Source: Zelopaecilomyces penicillatus (taxonomy: Eukaryota > Ascomycota > Sordariomycetes > Hypocreales > Pseudodiploosporaceae). Taken from it: DNA of 64,000 nucleotides. Made by a program: the position numbers and the translations under genes. Positions 24,203 to 35,600 of the stretch are shown piece by piece. The notes below the pieces were generated by a model. It saw nothing but the letters and a program-made list of their open reading frames with translations, was not told where the DNA came from and made no database searches. Numbering within the stretch: the stretch's first letter is position 1; each line of letters begins with the position of its first letter. The stretch is from NCBI GenBank assembly GCA_005765155.1, contig VCCP01000003.1:620001-684000 (forward strand). Reading direction: 5' to 3'.

Positions 24203-24667
24203 ATCATCAAAGTTCTTTCTGGCAGCTTTCATCGTCGTGCTCTGCGTTTTGTTGCAGATCGTCCTGCCGAAAATAGTGTACAACACAACGAGTTTTGCCT
24301 CGATGCATGCTTCCAAGTGTTTATCCTTCCTTTCCAGTTTTTTGATCAACAGCTTGTAGTCGTCTTTCATGTTCTTGAGTAGACGATGTGAGGTAATCAG
24401 TTGCGTCGATTTCTGAATCCACATGCAGTCTCCCAACTCGTTTATTTGGTCGCGTACATCTTTTTCAAAGCCTCCAACTTCTGTGAGCTTCTTTGGCTTG
24501 TGTATATCATTATGCCGAATGATGTCCCGCCGCCTCCGTATTCTCCTTCCTGTGGCGAATTGTAAATAGCTTCCGCTGGGCTTGAGAAGTTTGCTAGTGC
24601 TATTGAAGAGGATATTTCATCCTTTTCCCAAAACTAGAGCAGCTGTTAGATCATTATACCCTTCCAT
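23912..24667 (-). pseudogene. charged minus-strand reading frame, interrupted by TGA
   Basis: ATG 24667 opens MEGYNDLTAALVLGKG and meets TGA at 24619-24617. Beyond it the same frame is open down to 23912. The part from 24616 to about 24195 reads like a real protein: KLLKPSGSYLQFATGRR, an Arg-rich RRIRRRRDIIRHND, then helical charged sequence (DDYKLLIKKLERKDKHLEAC) and ARKNFDDSKF. Below 24202 the frame runs antisense to the secreted-protein gene and loses this character. TGA after GKG could stand for an original TGG. I do not recognise the family. It may be a gene remnant that has lost its 3' end; a missed intron is the alternative. Confidence 0.4.
24194..24213. repeat. 8-bp inverted repeat at gene junction
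   Basis: AACTTTGA and TCAAAGTT are perfect inverted arms separated by four bases. The first arm overlaps the TGA that ends the secreted-protein frame and the point where the minus-strand frame loses protein-like composition. Confidence 0.7.
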
Positions 24668-24755
24668 TTTCGACTGACTAGTCCTGCTCATCGTGTTAAA
24701 ACAACTTCATCCGATTCAAAAGAAAAAGCCACCTTCACTGTCAAATGTCAAACCT

Positions 24756-26047
24756 CTATAAGTGGAACCTCCGAATCGAATCTGCATCGCTCCAGATGGG
24801 AACAATAGCCAACTTCCATGGCACATCCAAAACGCCCAATTCTTGCAGCCGCTCCAAATCCCAAAACACAAATCCCCATCGCCGATACTCCCAGTTTGCG
24901 TAGTCATACAAAGCCGGCCACGACTCTGCGAGTGCCAGGCGCCAAATCATTTCAGGTCCATCATCTTCATCCTGTAAGCGTGGTTTACTGTTAATAAGCT
25001 GGTCCGAAATCTTGCCATCGCAATCTTCTTCGTACACGTGGTCAACGAAAAAGTTGGTCCAGAAGCTGGTGCTACAACTGAGGGGCATTTTGTCCACTCT
25101 TAGTGCGCGGTACAAATCTTCGTAGGATGAGAGTTTGAGTAAGTCTTCTATCCACGCGAGGCCGAGAGTCATGAGAAACTGGATTTCGCCTTCCGTGAGG
25201 TCCATGTTGGTTCTTACACCGTATTCGTTCCTCCACTAGTCGTCTTCCTTGGCAATTCTGTTCATCGCTGTGGTATTTTGTTAGGTTGTGTTCTGCCCCT
25301 TGCCAGTATTCCGTAACTGATGTGAAAACCTGGACATGTCTTACCTGGGGCAAGCTGACGGCCAAGAAAGTCGACAATGCAACCTGTCTGTTCATTTTCC
25401 CAAGGGGCGAATTTGAGGGAAAATGGCAGCTGATATAATAGCGCAGCATCAAGGTTCATCTGTATAGCACTATAAAGCCTTCTGAAAAGCTCGAAACGAT
25501 AAAATGCCAACAATATCCTTTGTCGTTCTGATATGCTTGGCGGCATCTGTTTGAGACTCTCTGAAATATTCCAGTGTGGTGTGTTGGAACAATAGACCAT
25601 GAATCTGTCAGCAAGAGCGCAGACCACATTGGTATGGAAATCACACATCTCGGATGCCTCTCGCAGTGTCCAAATGGTAGAAGAGACAACTGGCAAATCA
25701 TTGGACACGTAAGAAACAGCGAATTCGCCAACTAATGCTAATTCATCTCCTTTTAGGTTTGGAAAGTAGTCGACACAAGTGGCTAGATGTGGAGGATCAC
25801 AGCGAAAAGCCAGGGTTGCTTCTGGAAGCACATCAAATCCGACACAATTGGCTAAACATGACCTGACAAGCTGTGTCTGATTGAGCTTGTAGAGCTCGTG
25901 CCATTTCCTGCATGCGCGTGAAGCTATCTTTAGGGCTGTGATATCAGGCAAGTGCTCTAAAATGCGCAAGATAATCTCGGCAGGTCGAATACCGATTGGC
26001 GTTGCTTCCTTTAAGGTCTGGTTTGTCAAGGAAAATGACTGATTCAT
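24756..26047 (-). pseudogene. F-box protein, interrupted by in-frame TAG
   Basis: Exon 1 runs 26047-25345 and exon 2 25267-24756. The junction (donor GTAAGA, acceptor CACAG) is in frame, but exon 2 meets TAG at 25238-25236 after ten codons (MNRIAKEDD, stop). The same frame then continues without interruption for 160 codons to the end. The N-terminus has an F-box-like motif: IRPAEIILRILEHLPDITAL with ACRKWHELY, residues about 18-50. F-box proteins of this kind recruit substrates to SCF ubiquitin ligases in the cytosol or nucleus. The rest is a fungal-specific C-terminal region of unknown fold. No alternative acceptor keeps the frame and avoids the stop, and the stop most simply derives from CAG. 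The total would be 404 codons. The ATG at 26047 is preferred over an upstream TTG. Confidence 0.7.
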
Positions 26048-26783
26048 TCCGGTGTTCCGGATTCCGTCTCGGGGAAATGGATACAACGAGGGGAGTGTTT
26101 TACCAGAGAGAAATTTGTTGAAGCGATATGAAGATTGGAAAGAATGATGATAGAGAATAATGGAGTTGGCAATGTTTAAGTTGTATATAGAAGTATGTTG
26201 TAAGTTGTGCTGGTATCAAATAAGCGCTGAGTGAGGTGTTGTGGTTTGGTGGGGCTGACTGAGGGGTGTACAAATCACAAGTAGGGACTTGCAAGCTGTA
26301 AGTTGCAACCAACCAACAAACAACCATCGCTGGAGCCTTGTGTACACATCAATTTGACTGTTGGTCGCAATCTGTATCAATAGCATAATCAGTAGGATAC
26401 TGTGTTGGTTCAACTTACAAAGTGGACTAACATCGTCGTCGTATGAGGCACTATGCCATGCTGTGCCTCAACGACGACAGCTAGATTTCGAATGAAAAAG
26501 ATGAAAGGCCCTTATCTGCCTCAGACGGTTAAGTGACTGAGAGTAAATGAAGACACATGACATTGACCAAAGTCAACCAACATCCCACGTTAGTTGGATA
26601 TAAAAGTATGACTGCCTTCCGGGATATTACAATCCAGCCCAGAGCAACTCGGTTCTTGCAATCTCCGTCACTAGATTCTCTATTGTGCTTGATCACCCTA
26701 TTTGCAAATCATCCTTTATCTTTCATATTTTTTTTGGGGTCACTTTTTCTTTTTGAGAAACTACATTATTCCACTTCAGCAGC
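26048..26783. other. divergent spacer with hairpin and TATA
   Basis: No gene seen. It lies between the F-box gene (minus) and the decayed gene at 26784 (plus). It contains a strong hairpin (listed separately) and TATAAAAG at about 26600, followed by a CT-rich leader, which would serve the plus-strand gene. Confidence 0.55.
26435..26478. repeat. 16-bp-stem hairpin
   Basis: GTCGTCGT at 26435-26442 and TGAGGCAC at 26444-26451 pair with GTGCCTCA at 26463-26470 and ACGACGAC at 26471-26478, with one bulged A at 26443 and an 11-base loop. All sixteen pairs are Watson-Crick. It sits between two broken genes; a terminal inverted repeat, protein site or structured RNA are all possible. Confidence 0.75.
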
Positions 26784-27369
26784 ATGTCCCGCCAAGATGA
26801 CGAGCAGTTCCGTTCCAGCGTGCGACGATCAGCTCCAATGGACTATTGGTCACAGAGTGCCGAAGACGAACGCATTTCTAGAAGAGAAAAGTACGAAAAG
26901 TCCTATGAAAAGCAGTGTATCGTATCCCCGAGCAGTATTTTGGCGATAATCGCCGCGACAACAGCTGGGCCAGCGATATCCCCGGTGGCCCGCTTCAACG
27001 AGACCCGTTTCGAGACTCCATGAGGGGAGTCTGTTCAAGCTGGAAGGGAGTTTGGACCCCCCGGAAGCCCATTCTACAATGACAATGTCAAATACCACGA
27101 GTTGAAGAGTGAAGCGGAGCGCATCAAGGAGGAGATGAGAAGTGTTAAGCGTGCACCTGAACAGCGCGAAAAATGGGGAGAACTTTCTCGGGCTTACGAT
27201 GAAGAGATTACTTCTCGCCAGTCGTGTGCGCAACGACTGGGTGGGATATAATGAGTATCAGAGCTACAAGGGTCACGGTAGACGAATTGGAGTCGTGGGT
27301 TCTTGGAAGCAGGAGGCTGATAGAAAATCACGGTCTCCTCCCCCACAAGAGAGGACGAGGAGGCGATGA
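26784..27369 (+). pseudogene. hydrophilic gene broken by frame changes
   Basis: Protein-like sequence passes through three reading frames. From ATG 26784 the frame gives MSRQDDEQFRSSVRRSAPMD and goes to about 26913. A second frame then gives YFGDNRRDNSWASDIPGGP to about 27024, and a third gives GSPFYNDNVKYHELKSEAER and KWGELSRAYDEEITS to about 27220. A last shift gives NDWVGYNEYQSYKGHGRR and GSWKQEADRK to TGA at 27367. Each piece has the same hydrophilic, charged, aromatic-poor style and ends where the next begins, without splice sites at the changes. This fits single-base indels in a gene of about 190 residues. A promoter-like TATA at about 26600 precedes it. I do not recognise the family. 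Confidence 0.5.
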
Positions 27370-28141
27370 AAGGCATTGTGAAAACATACTGTTCTTTGGA
27401 TCTGTGGAGCAGGTGGATAGTTTGCTGTGAGAATTACCTTAATATTGTGCTTGCAGAGTATAATGTATTTAAATTTTTGATATTATTTGTGGAATGGCTT
27501 TTCCTGTGATGTAGTCCTAGTTGAGCATGTCAAGGATAGTGTCGAGTTGACATGACTTTGGGCCGTTGATAAGGATAATTAGGTGAGGTGATTAGATCAA
27601 AATTGAAATTGGCAACGACGCCTATGTCAGATGATGAATGGGATTGGCTACCTTGAGTTGATGCATTGCGTTAAAAGAGGGTCTGGAAGTGTGTAACATC
27701 AACACATGGCGATGAATTTACTACCCGATAGACCGCAAAGCCATCTAATTCGAGACTATTTCTACCATAGAAATCTCTTTTTTTCCTCACCATTGCGTAT
27801 CAAACTACCTTTCCAAGTCTTCATCATTTTTTTGGGGGTCTATTTTTTAGCCTTAGGAGAGTAGGCAGAACATAGGCCGAAGCGTGGACAGAGACAGACA
27901 CACATAAAAATAAAGTAGCGGAGGAAACTGATAAGTTGACAATCAGTCATCCACAGAGCAGAACGCGAACCAACATGCACCGCAATATTGAAATACCAAG
28001 CATTCTTTAAGATCGTTTATATCCATTATCCAATTATCATCATCCGCTAAACATAAAATATACACATGTAGAAACGGCCTATATCATCGCCTCATCCCTT
28101 CATAACCCAATAATCCCCCCCCAAAAAAAAGACACAACACT
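27370..28141. other. intergenic, nothing recognised
   Basis: No gene seen in 772 AT-rich bases. The right end is the 3' flank of the minus-strand nuclease gene. Confidence 0.6.
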
Positions 28142-30233
28142 TTACACAGTACACCTGCACATGTTGAACCTCGCAACACTAGGATCATGGTCACTAACCT
28201 GATCCGCAAACGTCTGCCACGAGTTGATATGCAAATGCTCGTACAGCGCGCCGCGTCCTAGGCCCGGAGTGACAAACATGTGGTCGAGCGCCTGGGCGGT
28301 CTGTTCAAAGGAGTAAGTGTAGCGCTCGTTGGGGTCCACTTTCGCGGCCTCGTCGAGGTCGACCATGCCAGTCTTGGAGGCGAAGTTGGTAATGGGCGCG
28401 ACCTGAGCGAATTCGTTCCAGTCACCAGCGGTGATGACGTTGGCCTTGGGGTCAAGAGCGAGGATCTGGCTGATGAAGTTCTGCAAGGGGTAAAAATATG
28501 TTAGATAATTGCGTTAAGAAAAGTTAGGTAGAAAGGGAAAAGGGGGTTGTGCTTACGGCGGTGATTTCAGCTTGTTCTTGGCGCTTCTCGACACCCTTGT
28601 TCACAGGTGGGCGGAGATCTCCAGTGAGAGGAGAAGAGCCGCCCTTGCTGCCAAAGTGGACGTTGACAGTGAAGAACCTCTTGGCTGGGCCCTTGGTGAG
28701 TTTCCACATGGCGATGAGAGGCTTACGGCTGTCGGCAAAAGAAGGGTTGGCAGGGTCAATACGGCCAGGGTTGAACTTGAGCTCCGGACCGGCAAGGACC
28801 TCGTTGGCATCGGTAGCTCCGCCCTGCTTGGGCTTGTACAGCTCCATAACATCCGGGCGGTACAGGTAAGCGTTGCGGATATTGCCACCGGGCTCACCAC
28901 CATCCTTGCCGTTAACGGGATCCACGACAGCAAAGTCGTAGACAACTCCCGATGCCTTTTCAATACCAGCGGCGAGGGCGCCGAGAGTAGCGTTGGAGGA
29001 GACGACGCCATCATTGACAGCGCCATTGTCGTCCTGAACCTCCTGGAGGAAGATCAAGTCAGGAGTGCGCATCTTGGAGACGATGTGGTCAATAATGAGG
29101 GGCAAGTGAGCGTCCTTGGGGTCCAGGTTCTCGACGTTGTAGTCGCCGACAGTGATGCCGCTGCAGTTGCCGCGGCTGGTGAAGCTGACGGCCGGGTGGT
29201 CGACAGGAGCGCTCTTGACGGCGGCGATGCGCGTCAGCGGCAGGACTCGGTAGGTTCCGAAGTCGTTGTAGACAACGCCGGTAACGTCGCCGATGAAGTC
29301 ACCCATCTTGGTGTCAGCCTGGTTCTTGGTGCCGTCAAGCGGCGAGCCGATGACGATGGTCTCAGGGTTGGCATCTGTTAAAGGTGGTTAATACAATTTG
29401 AAGCTTTACAAGGGAAGACATTGAGATGTGCATAAATTAACACAATCAGCTTCAATGGATCTGAAAAACTCACCTCCAGTAAGCATAGTCACGCCGCCAT
29501 GCTTATTCACTCCGGTGGTCTTCCAGTCACCACGAACCCAAGTATCGCCAAACTTGTTGGGCCGGCCGACGCCGTAGGCGCCCTTTACCGTGACCAGCTC
29601 ACCCACCAGGCTCTCCCAGAAATCAAGGCCGTACTTGGTAGGGTCGAGCTTGGGGTTTGCGCCGGAGATGGTGGCCACGTTGTTGGGTACGCCAAAGACG
29701 CCGCCAGCGTCGAGGCTGGAGTACTCCTCGGTGGGCGGCAAGGAGGTGTCGACGCCGATGACCAGGGGTGTCACCTTGTTGCCGGAGGAGATGACGGTGA
29801 CCTTGGTGGGGGTGGTGAGCTGGGTCAAGTAGATGAAGTTTGTATTTGACCTAGAGCACGTTTTGTCAGTTTCCTTTTTCCCATTTCTTAGTTCCATCGC
29901 TGCGAATTGTCGCTGCAGAACCCCATTATTTCCATCTTACCTGTACTCTGTAACCTTGCCATCCAGCGTAATCACATCTCCCACCTTGACCTGCTTGCCC
30001 ACCGCCTTGTTGAACACATACAAGCCCTCCGACGTGGCCGGGTTGCTATCCGGCTCCGTCGACCGCAAGTAAATGCCATTGGCGCTTACTGCCGTGACCA
30101 GGCCCTTGACGCCCGTCACGTCCTTGTCCTTGAAAGGCGACAGGAAGCGGTCGCCATTGATCTCGGCGATGGAGACGGCGGCGGCAGAGCTCGCAGCCGC
30201 GAGGACGGAGGCGGCAACAGCTGAGACCTTCAT
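28142..30233 (-). CDS. secreted endonuclease/exonuclease/phosphatase-family nuclease
   Basis: Four exons, 30233-29941, 29850-29474, 29374-28557 and 28480-28142, join to 608 residues. Residues 1-20 are a signal peptide (VSAVAASVLAAASSAAA). The next ~240 residues are beta-rich and resemble the OB-type region found before extracellular nuclease domains. The C-terminal half is an EEP domain with all catalytic signatures: GDYNVENLD, LIFLQEVQDDNG (metal-binding Glu), FTVNVHFGSKGG (His), ITAGDWNEF (Asp, Asn) and the terminal VSDHDPS. The architecture matches bacterial ExeM/Xds-like extracellular DNases. It probably degrades extracellular nucleic acid for nutrition or against trap-like DNA; the substrate is inferred. 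Codon use is strongly biased, suggesting good expression. Confidence 0.92.
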
Positions 30234-32694
30234 GATGTTCGAAAAGAGAGAACAAAGAATTACTTGGAGAAGAGGTTGAGAGTGAAAGGAAGAGAGAGAG
30301 AGAGAGAGGTGTGGTTCACTGCTCAAGCTTCGTTCCGGATCCCACGTCGCGTCCCCGTCGGGCCTATTTGTACTTTCGGCCTCGGCTGCATTGCATTCAT
30401 TCACCTCACGAGCAGGCCAGTTGACCAGACTCGGTCGGTCGTCCCCGGACGCCATCTATCCCTGTCACTCCACGCAACTCCGGAGCGGGACCGTTCCAAA
30501 AAGGGCCATTGTCGATGGAACCAATGTCTGTGTGTCCTTTGCCTAGACCACCCTCGCGGTGACAACCTATCTTTCTCAAAAGAACCCCCTTGCCTCTTTT
30601 GTGTGGCCCAATGGGAGCAGTCAGCGTTCCCTTGTTGGGGTCAGCATTGACATGCTCGGCAGCTGATAAGCGCAAGCGTTTGATGCGTTGCTATGTGGAG
30701 AGAGAACGCGAGTGAGTGGGAAGAGAGAGAAAAAAAAAAAAGGTTCCTCTAGCTAACGCTGGATTTGGAGTCTTCTCCCTGCGCCGCGCTCCCCACATGT
30801 ACTCCACATCCACTGTCCCCTGCAATCTGTCGGGTACCTAAATTTGAAAGCTATTATCCTGCAGGTCACTGGAGAAGCTCGCTGGAGGCCCGCTGGAGGC
30901 TGAGAGCTGGCGGGCGGTGCGAGCCTGTGAGATGGCTGCATGGCCACCACATTCTACTGACACTGCTGACATGTGCGTCCAAGACATGGAACCATGATTT
31001 ATCATGGAACATCTTCAACTGTATTACACGATATATAACTTTGATATAGTTTCACTGATGCTTATTTCATATTCCATTGTACTCCAGCCCGTCACAGAAC
31101 AATCATCATACACTACCTGCACTCTATATAGGTACATACAGCTGAGCTGCACATTACTGTACCAGCACCAAAATGCACCCCCAAAAAACGCCCCCGAGAG
31201 CCGCCCCGGCAAACCAGTCCCTATTCTGCAGGTCCCAACCCAAGATTTCCAATAGAACACAGATTTTGCCCGCCAAGGCCACATTAAAAGCGCGGTTTTA
31301 CCTCCATCCGGCCTAAAGCCACCACCTTGACCTTTTGCTCATTCATTCACCACCACACCTTGACCCAGTCAGTCCCTTCCAAATTGTTCTCTTCTCGCCC
31401 TTCCGCGCCGCCCGGAATGGGGCTTATCGAGAGTCTTTGCTGCAAGCCAGCCAGCCAGCCAACCATCCGGCAACCCTTCTTTCAGCTGGCCCTCCCTCTC
31501 CCCTTTTTCACTCAAACGAACGAATATTCTAGCGACCTTTATGGTAAACAGGCTGCCTCCTCCGAAAGTGGCGTTTCTCATCCCGCAAGTGTAGATGAAA
31601 GCCAAGATCCCTTCACATCGATCTATCCCAACAGTATCATTCATTCATCACTATTTACGAGCATCCCCTTGCGAGCTAGGACAAATCAATATTGCCCGGT
31701 CCTGGCATCATAAGATTCCCCGTGCATCCCCAGTAATCTACTACGTGGGTATACAACCGCCGTCCGTCAACCGTCCCGTAGGAGATGCCGTTGTGTCAGT
31801 TGAGACCCCCAACCCACTCATCCATGTTGTACAGGTATCGTATCGTAGGTATCACCGTCTATTCTATAACAGCCTACTCACCCCCCCCCCCCCCCCCCCC
31901 CATCTTGAGCTTCCCGTCTTAGCAGCTGTCATTAATTGATGTTTAATGCTACCAATAGCCCTCCGGAATCGACTAAATTGCCCCTGCTCATCTACACACC
32001 CGCTGAATCGCCTACCTTTTCATACAGCGATGATCCGGAGGCAGCCGTACACAAAGAGAAAGCCACCAGACCATGAAAACACATCATCTAGCACCCCGGA
32101 TTGGTCAGCGACGGAGCCGCCCGTAGAAATATAACAGTCACAGCCCCCATACATTTCCCTTTGTGAATCCATGGGGTCGCACAGGAAGTTTAATCTTGTT
32201 TTATCCAATGATGCATCCATCTCCAATATCTTAAATATTCATAATCGGCAAGAACGCCACACGTTGCTATCTCCCCCCCTATCGCATTCGCATCGTGAAA
32301 TTTGTCCTCTTTATTTTAGACGACGCTACTATACGACTCCCAGAAACAGCTGCTTGGCAACGCCATGACTTTGTGTTCCATGTATGTAAAATGCAAAATT
32401 GGAAAAAATGTTTACAGTCGAGAAAATGGTATATCAGAAGACCAAAACATATCCCAGTCACCAGCATCAGCTACGTTATTTACAATCGCTGATTGGTTCC
32501 ATCGTCTATTCCCCATCACCAATATCCATCTACAGCCCGTGTCCGAGCATCAATATCGCCTGTCATCAGGTTTGCCCAACCCAGCCCTGTTCTATACAGC
32601 AAAAACCCCGTATCCACCATCATTCTACTCCCCTTTACCCCAAAGTAACGCCTCCGAACAAACCCAGGAAATACAATCCTATCCCGCTCCATCT
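30234..32694. other. long intergenic region
   Basis: No supported gene in about 2.5 kb. It starts with the nuclease promoter, including an AG-dinucleotide run near 30293-30307. The open frames present are rich in P, S and H from CT-rich DNA and show no domain. A C homopolymer lies at 31881-31901. The right end is the 3' flank of the NLR gene. Confidence 0.55.
31881..31901 (+). repeat. poly-C tract of 21 bases
   Basis: An uninterrupted run of 21 C in non-coding DNA. Length is likely unstable, and it may also be prone to sequencing error. Confidence 0.9.
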
Positions 32695-35600
32695 CTACTT
32701 CATCAAAGCAATCTGTTCTTCCCTCCTCCTCCCAATCTCACTTCTACTCAACCGCTCAGGCAGAATTCCTACACCATCTGAAACACTCAAACTCTTCTTC
32801 TTCACATAGATCCATGAACCACCTATCTTCAGTCTCACACACGGAAACACCGAATTCACCAACGTCTTATCCATAAACGGCTCGAAACCATCTTGCAGCA
32901 TCGCCCCTGCAGCCAAAAGCTGTTTAAATATCCATGAATTCCCAGCTTTCGCTGCGCATAGAAGTGCGGTGGATCCATACTTGCCCACCTTGTCTACAAG
33001 TGTATCAGGGTGTTCCAAGAGGAGGCGTGTAGTATCTGAATCTCCAACTGTCGCTGCCGCCATTAGGGGTGTGTGTCCTGATGTATCTTCAAGGTTGGGG
33101 TCTATGTTTTCACTGAGCAGAAGTAGCTCAACGGCTTCTTTGGACTTTCCCCGTACCGCATAGTGCAGTGGCGAGCAGCCCTCGGCATCAGCTAGATTCA
33201 CATCGCTGATAAAGCACAGGCGTCGGACTACTAGCTTGTGCCCCTTTGCCGCGCCAACCGAGAGACCCGTCCGCCCGGCGTCATCCTGCGCAGCTATATT
33301 CGCTCCATGCCGAATCAATTCTGCAATGATCAACTCTCTATTCTCTTCCGCCGCTTGCATGAGTGCCGTGCGGCCCTTGGGACCCCTAAACTCAATAACA
33401 GATCCATGTTGGAGCAAGGTTCTAATACTGAGCACGGTGCCGGTTCTCGTTGAGTTCAATAGAACTGTCTGGCCTTTAACTGTGTGACTTGTTGAGGCTC
33501 CGCTCTGGAGCAGCAACTCTGTAGCTTCTTTGTGACATGCTGTGTAGCAGGAAGCGTAGATCAGAGCCTCGCTTCTGGACTCAATGTCCTGGACTCTCTC
33601 AAGCAGAATCCTCACCATATTCATCTGCCCTCTTGCAGCTGCATGGGCAAGTGCCGATGCGCCCTCGTCGTCCTTGATTCTAATGTCTGCCCCATTGTCA
33701 ATCAAATATCCTGCAACATCTTCCTTGCCTGTCTTGATGGCATTCATCAGCGCCGTCGAACCATGCTTGTCTTGAAAATTGATGTTTGCCCGGCCCCGGA
33801 GAAGCAGCTGGACCACCTCTAAATGGCCTTTGCCGGCGGCAACCATAAAAGCCGATTCCTCGGTATAGTGTGTCGCCTTGTCTACCTGCACGTTCTGCCC
33901 GAGAATTATCGTGACAAGTTTGGCATGTCCCTGTAACGCAGCTTTCACGAGCGCCGTTTCGCTCTGCGTGTCAATCTCATCTGCCAAGGCTCCATGGTCA
34001 ATTAACAGTCGAGCTATTGTCTCGCTCCCGTGGTAGCATGCAAACATCAAAGGCGTTCTGTCCCAGGAGTCTTTCATATTTGCATCAGCTCCGAGGTTAA
34101 GGAATAGTCGCACTATGCCTTCATGTCCTCCTGCCACAGCAAAGGCAAGTGCTGCTCCTTCGGATGGCATATACCCGCTCCGAGATATTCCAAAAAGGTT
34201 TAGGTCCAGGCCTCTGGAGCCGCCAAGTTGACTTGTCACGTCGACTTTCAGCCCTCTTTGGAGAAGAAGTCGAACCGTACTCTCATGACCGTGAGCAGCA
34301 GCAATATGTAGTGCGACATCTGCTACAGAAATGCTTGCACCAGCCTGAAGTAGAATCTCTATGATGGCCTCGTTCCCAAACCTTGAAGCATACACCAGAG
34401 GAGTAAAGCCGTCGCTATCCTTCACATCGACTAGTTTCTTCTGCGCGAGTAGCGCTCTCGTCGTCTTCTCAAGGCCAAACCAAGCTGCTGCGTGTAAACC
34501 AGTGACGCCTTGTTTTTGTTCACTAGGTGTGAAGTTATCCCGTGAGCGCGGAAAGTCTATGGCTTGCATCGCGCCCCGGACTCGGCTATCACTGGCTAGG
34601 AAGCGCAGCATCATATCCTGGCACTGCTGCTCTGCCAAGCGAGCGTGATGACCCCAGTTCTGTCCAGCGTACTTGAAGAGAGATTGGTGCCAAGAACGCG
34701 TTTCCAATTCATTCCGTCTTTTGCAAGGGCCTTCATCCAAGAAACCGAACATGAGATATGTCAAACAGCATGTCGTCATGTACGTATCTGCATCCGCAAA
34801 CCAGACTCCTTGCGTGCGTTCCAGGTATTCATGTGTTGTAAAATGCACCAGCTTCACTGAAATCGTGCCCATTCTATCCTTTTCCATCGTAATCAGTCCC
34901 GCGCAAATCGAGCTAAGCACGTCGACGCTAGGAATGAAATCCGTGTCCAGCTTCCGAGTCCCTGTCTTGACAGCCAACGCATGTTGCAGCTCCTCGGTGG
35001 AAAGGACTCGCTTCGCACGGACAAGCCAGTACAAGACTCTTTTAGCCATTTCGTCGGCCTCTTTACCTTGGCTTCCGATCCGTTCCATTGTCCGTTTGTA
35101 CGTCTCATCCATTCCTTCTGGTAAATTCTGCAGAGCCAATTTAACATCACCGGGGGTGAGCTGGTTGGCCAGCGCATCCATATGCAGCTGGGCGAGAAGG
35201 AACCTATGTGACACAATTAGCAATTACCTCCCGGGAAGCATTTTGATTGGAAGGCTATATGACATGCATTCCTTTTACGACCCTCGGTATTGTCGTTAAA
35301 ATCTCCTCTCGTAGCTCAGGCTTACTTTTCAAAACCGATCGTAGAGCATCCAAATTTGCCGCCACAAAATTCTTGACATCATCCGAGGTGGCATAGATTT
35401 CCCAAGGCGTGCAGTCTTTGAATCGATCTATAATATCCTGGTCTCTCCGTGAGGTTGCCAGCAGATTAGCTCCGGTGTCTTCTTGGATCTTCAACACAGC
35501 ATCCAGCAGTCTCGAACGATACAGCGGGGACCTCTGACACTCATCAAGCGCATCCATAATGATAAAGGCCCTGTCAAACTTGGAAACCACAGACTTCAGT

